Shown piece by piece: positions 59,911 through 64,000 of a DNA stretch of 64,000 bases. The notes under the pieces were generated by a model. It did not search any database and was not told where the DNA came from. It worked only from the letters and a program-made list of their open reading frames with translations. Made by a program: the position numbers and the translations under genes. The stretch lies in contig NZ_CP045488.1 of assembly GCF_009392895.1 (NCBI RefSeq), forward strand, positions 124,001 to 188,000, written 5' to 3'. The stretch comes from Natronorubrum aibiense (GTDB lineage Archaea > Halobacteriota > Halobacteria > Halobacteriales > Natrialbaceae). Each line of letters opens with the position of its first letter. Position 1 is the stretch's first letter.

Positions 59911-60840
59911 TCAGACGAGCTTCCGCAGCAGCCGATAGCCCGCATCTCGCAGCGTATCCGGCAGGAAGCGGGCGTAGACGCCGTACTGGGCAAGCGCCCC
60001 AACCGGGTACCGAGCCGGCGGTTCGGAGACGGTACTCGCCTCGATGATCGCCGCGGCGACGTCCTCGGGCGAGGAGGCGAAAGGACCGCCGTTGCCGCCG
60101 CCGATTAGCTGCATCTCGTCGTACAGTTCGTACAGCGTCTCGTACGCCGGCGTTCGCTGGTCACCGGGTAACTCCTCGTCGACGCGCTCGGTGAAGTTCG
60201 TCTCGACCGGCCCGGGTTCGATGACAGTGACGTCGATGCCGAACTCCTCGACTTCTGCGCGCAGCGAGTCGCTCATCGCCTCGAGGGCGTGTTTCGAGCC
60301 CGCGTACGCGCCCGAGCCGGGGAACGAGATCCGACCGATGACACTCGAGACGTTGATAATTCGACCCTCGCCCTGCGCGCGCATGTGGGGGAGTGCAGCC
60401 CGGACGAGTCGGTGGGGACCGTAGACGTTGACGTCGAACTGTCGGTGGAGATCGACCGTCGAGACGTCCTCCATCGGCCCCATCTGGGCGTAGCCGGCGT
60501 TGTTGACCAGACAGTCGATCGAGCCGCCGAGTTCGACGGTTCGCTCGACGACCCGCGCGACCTGCTCGGGGTCGGTGACGTCGAGTGCGAGCGTCGTACA
60601 ACCCGCTTCCTCGAGGGCGGCGATGTCGTCGGTGTTGCGCGCGGTCGCGAACACCTGCCAGTCGTTCTCGAGGAACGCCGTGGCGGTCGCCCGGCCGATT
60701 CCAGAGGAACAGCCGGTGATCAGCACGCATTGCTTTCGGGTGTAGCGGTCGTCCGTCCGGTCGGTGTCTCGATCGTCCTCGACGACAGTGCCCTCCGGCC
60801 CGTCGTCGTCGGTTCCCTCGACGTCCTCAGCGGTGGCCAT
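59911..60840 (-). CDS. Short-chain dehydrogenase/reductase with acidic N-terminal tail
   Basis: A 309-aa classical SDR. A 35-residue very acidic tail (EDVEGTDDDGPEGTVVEDDRDTDRTDD) precedes the core: VLITGCSSGIGRATA, LVNNAGYAQMGP, INVSSVIGRISFPG and YAGSKHALEAMSDSL (catalytic Tyr/Lys). TVIEPGPVETNF and a hydrophobic C-terminal part suggest a retinol/hydroxysteroid-type or lipid-related SDR. Substrate unknown. Single gene. Confidence 0.9.
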   Translation of the reverse strand: MATAEDVEGTDDDGPEGTVVEDDRDTDRTDDRYTRKQCVLITGCSSGIGRATATAFLENDWQVFATARNTDDIAALEEAGCTTLALDVTDPEQVARVVERTVELGGSIDCLVNNAGYAQMGPMEDVSTVDLHRQFDVNVYGPHRLVRAALPHMRAQGEGRIINVSSVIGRISFPGSGAYAGSKHALEAMSDSLRAEVEEFGIDVTVIEPGPVETNFTERVDEELPGDQRTPAYETLYELYDEMQLIGGGNGGPFASSPEDVAAAIIEASTVSEPPARYPVGALAQYGVYARFLPDTLRDAGYRLLRKLV

Positions 60841-61063
60841 ACGTGACCAGTTCGAGAGACGATACCTAAGTATCGACGGTTTGTCGCGCTCATCGGACGG
60901 TCAAATTGGCGTGAGTATCGTTTCTCGAAAATTCTCGAGCCAGTGTTGCTCCGAACGGCCCGAAAGCTCTCCCCCGCGGAGGCTGTCAGGTAGCCGTCGC
61001 CGGTGGGTGGTCAAACAGCTGTCGAGCGCGGGGCGACGGGACGCTCTCGGACGCGGCTGCTCG

Positions 61064-61855
61064 TTACTCCTCGAGGCCGCGTTTGGCTTCGCCGGCGTAG
61101 CTGTCGGCCAGTCGGACGGGTTCGGGGAGCTTGTACGACGAGGCGAGCGCGAGGACGATATCGGCCGCGGTGTCGGGGCCGACGCGGTGGCCGGGGCTGA
61201 CGTACAGCGGGTTGATGTACCGATTCGGCGAGTCGTACTGGCGCGTCTGGACGGCGTAGCCGAGCAGCGTGCCAGCGGGCGCGTCGACCCGCGTGTTCGC
61301 GTCGATCGGGACGCGAGTGCCTTCCGCGAGGTTCTCGAGGTCGTCCCGGGGCGACCCACAGAGCAAGCTCTTGGCGACGCCAATGGCTGGCACGTCGCGG
61401 ACGACGCCGATGTGCGTCGCAATGCCGGCCTGTCGGAAGTGGATGCGCCCGCTGCCATCGAAGAGGAACAGGTCGGGCTCGACGGAGAGGGTCTCGAGCG
61501 CCTCGAGGATCGGCCCACCCTCGCGGAACGCGAGCAGGCCCGGGATGTAGGGGATCTCGAGTGGCGTCACGGCGTGGACGCGCTCGAGTACCTCGCCGCC
61601 TTGCATGGCGACGACGGCGGAAAGCGCGCGGTCCTGCTCGCCGTCGGCATTGGTGAGAAACGACTGATCGACGCCGGCGACGATCGGGGCCTCGTCGGGA
61701 CTCGAGGCTGCCGCGAGCGGATCGCCGAGCGTCGACGGATCGAACGCGGAGTCGTCTTCGAAGACGGCGGCGTCGGCGATCTCGCGCTGGAGGGCTTCCA
61801 TCTCCGCGCGCTCGAGTCCGGGATCGGGTGCGAGGTCGGGCCGGGGTGGGGCCAT
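61064..61855 (-). CDS. nfi: Endonuclease V
   Basis: A 263-aa deoxyinosine-specific endonuclease. The catalytic Asp is in VAGVDQSF, the wedge/Glu in IPYIPGLLAFREGGP, a second Asp in FLFDGSGRIHF, the Lys in IGVAKSLLCG and the His in YVSPGHRVG. The usual HPRR segment is HFRQ here, but metal ligands are kept. It nicks DNA or RNA 3' to inosine. N-terminal about 55 residues are a halophilic extension. Confidence 0.9.
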   Translation of the reverse strand: MAPPRPDLAPDPGLERAEMEALQREIADAAVFEDDSAFDPSTLGDPLAAASSPDEAPIVAGVDQSFLTNADGEQDRALSAVVAMQGGEVLERVHAVTPLEIPYIPGLLAFREGGPILEALETLSVEPDLFLFDGSGRIHFRQAGIATHIGVVRDVPAIGVAKSLLCGSPRDDLENLAEGTRVPIDANTRVDAPAGTLLGYAVQTRQYDSPNRYINPLYVSPGHRVGPDTAADIVLALASSYKLPEPVRLADSYAGEAKRGLEE

Positions 61856-61911
61856 AGCTGCTCGAGGATTGGCAGCGGGCGAAAATCAGTTACGGGGTTG
61901 TGGGACTGTCG

Positions 61912-62853
61912 TTAGAACCGACGGCGACCGCCGGGGCCACCGGGACCGCCCGGACCGCCGGGTCCACCCGGGCCGCCGCCGAGTTGGAACTGACTCGGCG
62001 TGCGGACGTTCTGGGTCCGCTTGACGTACTCGCCGTAGCCCAGACCGATCACGAGGCCAACGAGGTGGGCCATGTGAGCGATGTTTCCGCCGCCGCCGGT
62101 GCCGATGAAGAAGACGCTGATGAGCGCCGTCCCTGCCGTCAGCACCCAGATCGGCACGGGGAGGATGAAGTAGAGGTAGACCGTCAGGTTCGGGTTCAGG
62201 ACCGTGATCACGCCCATAATCGCGAGTGCAGCACCGCTGGCGCCGAGCACACCGGCTGTGAACGGGGTGATCGGCCCCTGGAGGATCTGAATCGCGATCT
62301 GGCCGAGTCCGGCGAGCGCACCGCTGACGAGAAAGAGGTTCGCGAACTGCTTCGAGCCGACGTAGCGCTCGACGAGCGGCCCGAAGAAGAATATCACGAT
62401 GCTATTGAACACGATGTGCATGAAGCTCCCGTGGGCGAAGATCGACGTAAACCACGTCCAGACGTACTCCGGATGCTGCGGTGTCAATACGAACAGCGTC
62501 CGCATTACTCCGGTGCCGAGTGTCGCCTGCACGACCAACTGTAACAGGAAGGTGATCCACATCAGCGCGAGAAACGTGTAGGTCGCGTTCCCACGGAAGT
62601 ACGCCAGTGGGCCACCGGGCCCCGTATCGATCGGGAGTTTGTCAGTGATGCTCGAGGAGCGAGCGGTACTGCCACTGTTCCCGACGCTGTCGTCGAACCC
62701 ACTGTCGAAGACGCCGCTGGGATCGTTCCAGTTCTGAAGCCCGGAACAGCTGTGGTTTTCCGGGAGTCTGTGTTCCGAACAGTAGGTCCCCCCGCAGTGC
62801 CGACAGTTGTAGGGCATGCTTTCTTCCTTCCCACAGACGTCGCACGTGGCCAT
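61912..62853 (-). CDS. AN1-finger rhomboid family serine protease
   Basis: A 313-aa membrane protein. Residues 1-45 form an AN1-type zinc finger (CDVCGKEESMPYNCRHCGGTYCSEHRLPENHSC). The rhomboid core shows FMHIVFNSIVIFFFGPLVERYVGS, catalytic Ser in GVLGASGAALAIMG and His in IAHMAHLVGLVIGLGYG. The C-terminal tail is a Gly-Pro repeat. It cleaves substrates within the membrane; the AN1 finger may recruit them. Confidence 0.92.
   Translation of the reverse strand: MATCDVCGKEESMPYNCRHCGGTYCSEHRLPENHSCSGLQNWNDPSGVFDSGFDDSVGNSGSTARSSSITDKLPIDTGPGGPLAYFRGNATYTFLALMWITFLLQLVVQATLGTGVMRTLFVLTPQHPEYVWTWFTSIFAHGSFMHIVFNSIVIFFFGPLVERYVGSKQFANLFLVSGALAGLGQIAIQILQGPITPFTAGVLGASGAALAIMGVITVLNPNLTVYLYFILPVPIWVLTAGTALISVFFIGTGGGGNIAHMAHLVGLVIGLGYGEYVKRTQNVRTPSQFQLGGGPGGPGGPGGPGGPGGRRRF
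61915..61984 (-). repeat. Gly-Gly-Pro coding repeat
   Basis: A short tandem repeat in DNA (units like CCGGGACCGCC) encodes the GGPGGPGGPGG-type tail of the rhomboid protein. It is likely to vary in length between strains. Confidence 0.6.
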
Positions 62854-62947
62854 TGCCGGGGGGTATGTGTGGCACCGCTAAGGGATTTGGGGTTCTGGCC
62901 GTCTCGTGGGTCCGCTTTCGCGGCGACACTCTCGAGTCGTCGGACTG

Positions 62948-62956
62948 TACATTTTT
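62948..62956 (+). promoter_or_regulatory. TATA-like box for the DUF5788 gene
   Basis: TACATTTTT is about 30 nt before the GTG at 62982, which supports that GTG start rather than an upstream ATG. Confidence 0.5.
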
Positions 62957-62981
62957 GCCCACCCAACCCGGATATCGGGAC

Positions 62982-63422
62982 GTGCAAGAGTACGAGCGCA
63001 AGCAGTTACTCGAGCGGGTCGAACGCGAGAGTGCGACCGTCGGCGCGGACATTCCCGAGACGATCACCGTCCAGGGCGAGGCGATCGATCTCCGGACGTT
63101 CGTCTTCGAGATCAAACGCCGCGAGACGGTGCCGGCCGGCGAACGAGACCGTGTCGAGCAGGCCAAACGGAACCTCAGGCGGGAGCGAAACGAGCGCATC
63201 GAAGCGATCGAGGAGCGGGACATCACCCGCGAGGAGGGCGAGGAACTCGCCGGCAGCATCATCGGGATCGATCGGGCGCTGAACGCCTTGGAGAGTCTCG
63301 GCCCGACGGACTTAGAGCGCGAACAGAAGGCCCAGCAGGCCGCCGACAAGAAACGCTGGATGTCGTTCCTGCAGCAAGCACTCGGCCGGGATGACGACGG
63401 CGCAGCACGGAGGGGGCGCTGA
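62982..63422 (+). CDS. DUF5788 family protein
   Basis: A 146-aa protein, almost all helical: VQEYERKQLLERVERESATVGADIPETITVQGEAIDLRTFVFEIKRRE, then KRNLRRERNERIEAIEERDITREEGEELAGSIIGIDRALNALESL. Haloarchaeal DUF5788 member of unknown function. Its stop overlaps the ATG of the PolX-like gene by 1 nt (63420-63424 TGATG), so the two are coupled, which hints at a DNA-repair connection. Confidence 0.85.
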   Translation: MQEYERKQLLERVERESATVGADIPETITVQGEAIDLRTFVFEIKRRETVPAGERDRVEQAKRNLRRERNERIEAIEERDITREEGEELAGSIIGIDRALNALESLGPTDLEREQKAQQAADKKRWMSFLQQALGRDDDGAARRGR

Positions 63423-64000
63423 TGGCGACCAACGCCGAGATCGCCGGCCGGTTCGAGGAGTTCGCCGACCTACTCGAGGCCGACGACGTCGAGTACAAAC
63501 CCCGCGCATATCGCCGGGCGGCCGAGAACATCCGCGCACACCCCGTCCCGATCGCCGATCCCGTCGCGAGCGGGAACGAAGCCGTCCTCGAGGAAATCGA
63601 CGGCGTCGGTGACGCTATCGCCGCCAAAATCGTCGAGTACGTCGAAACCGGCGAGATCGAGGAACTCGAGGAACTGCGCGCCGAGTTGCCGATCGACATC
63701 GCCGACATCACCCGCATCGAGGGCGTCGGTCCCAAAACCGCGGGCAAACTGTATCGCGAACTGGGGATCGAGACACTCGACGACCTCGAGGCAGCCGCCG
63801 AAGCCGGCGAGATTCAGGAAGTTAAGGGATTCGGCCCGAAGACCGAACAGAACATTCGGGACAACCTCGAGTTCGCCCGCCAGATCGGCCAGCGCTACCT
63901 GCTGGGGGAAGGGCGGCCCCTCGCAGACGACGTGCTGGCGTTTCTGGAGGGGCTCGAGGCCGTCGAACGCTGTGAGGTCGCGGGCTCGATCCGCCGGTGG
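63422..64000 (+). CDS. polX: DNA polymerase X family protein (PolX), 3' partial
   Basis: The first 193 residues of a family X DNA polymerase used in base excision repair. Residues 1-90 form the HhH-containing 8-kDa-like domain (AEIAGRFEEFADLLEADDVEYKPRAYRRAAENI; EEIDGVGDAIAAKI). A second HhH is at about 95-150 (ITRIEGVGPKTAGKLYRELGI; EVKGFGPKTEQNI). The palm begins with EVAGSIRRW, just before the catalytic Asp pair outside the window. The PHP exonuclease domain cannot be seen. Confidence 0.92.
   Translation, partial: MATNAEIAGRFEEFADLLEADDVEYKPRAYRRAAENIRAHPVPIADPVASGNEAVLEEIDGVGDAIAAKIVEYVETGEIEELEELRAELPIDIADITRIEGVGPKTAGKLYRELGIETLDDLEAAAEAGEIQEVKGFGPKTEQNIRDNLEFARQIGQRYLLGEGRPLADDVLAFLEGLEAVERCEVAGSIRRW

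Noticed and set aside
1-64000. CRISPR arrays, tRNA/rRNA genes, insertion sequences, integrases, toxin-antitoxin pairs or restriction systems
   Set aside because: Read for spaced repeats, cloverleaf-like segments, transposase motifs and RM gene pairs on both strands; none was convincing. The lone methyltransferase has no nuclease partner.

Overview
The window is a gene-dense stretch of a haloarchaeal chromosome. This is inferred from the high G+C, the strongly acidic proteins, TCGA-rich codon usage, many apparently leaderless genes with a TATA-like box about 25-30 nt before the start codon, and families typical of or restricted to haloarchaea (HalOD1, HTH-10/BAT regulators, DUF7344, DUF7139, DUF5788, DUF5789). 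Overall it resembles Natrinema, Haloterrigena or Natronorubrum-type organisms; the genus is inference only. I see no tRNA, rRNA, CRISPR array, integrase or insertion sequence. About 75 genes are called, the first and last cut by the window edges.

Layout. 1-10.9 kb holds housekeeping and transport genes: a site-2-protease with CBS domains, TiaS (tRNA-Ile2 agmatidine synthesis), a COG1395 regulator, a glutaredoxin-like protein, an NCS2 purine permease, glycerate 2-kinase, a TrkA-like K+ regulator, an orphan DNA methyltransferase with permuted motifs, and an NhaC-type antiporter coupled to a TRAM-like protein. 11-15.3 kb holds a Ca2+/Na+ antiporter and a small regulatory island: a HalOD1 protein, two divergent HTH-10 paralogues and a DUF7344 protein, with several perfect palindromes and repeats between them. 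15.3-20.7 kb holds redox enzymes: an ECM4/YqjG-type GST, an Azf-like dehydrogenase, an SDR, a 2Fe-2S ferredoxin, a DCC-type thiol protein and an HD hydrolase.

20.9-30.6 kb is the most coherent accessory region. A TrmB-family regulator, a sugar ABC importer (Tat lipoprotein, two permeases, MalK-type ATPase), a one-helix membrane miniprotein, two different Gfo/Idh/MocA dehydrogenases and a xylose-isomerase-like TIM-barrel protein lie on one strand. A 16-bp element with one mismatch occurs upstream of both the binding-protein gene and the distal dehydrogenase gene, which supports a shared regulon. The enzyme set fits import followed by oxidation or 3-keto-type processing of a glycoside or polyol; the substrate is unknown.

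30.7-46.5 kb holds a PfkB kinase, a nitroreductase with a perfect inverted-repeat operator candidate, a split MetE-type methionine synthase pair, a PQQ-propeller lipoprotein, and the conserved archaeal information-processing block rpl21e-rpoF-DUF655-ksgA followed by a MscS channel and hemK2. Next come an Rnl3-type RNA ligase with its HARP/RNA ligase partner nearby, an MFS transporter, and the HVO_2753-type zinc-finger protein with EF-1beta. 46.7-64 kb holds NreA DNA repair, an AI-2E permease, DUF302, CPBP-like and DUF7139 proteins, PncC, an aminotransferase, a Get3/ArsA ATPase with an acidic N-terminal tail, a universal stress protein, a tautomerase, an SLC13 transporter, an SDR, endonuclease V, an AN1-finger rhomboid, DUF5788 and the start of a PolX-type DNA polymerase.
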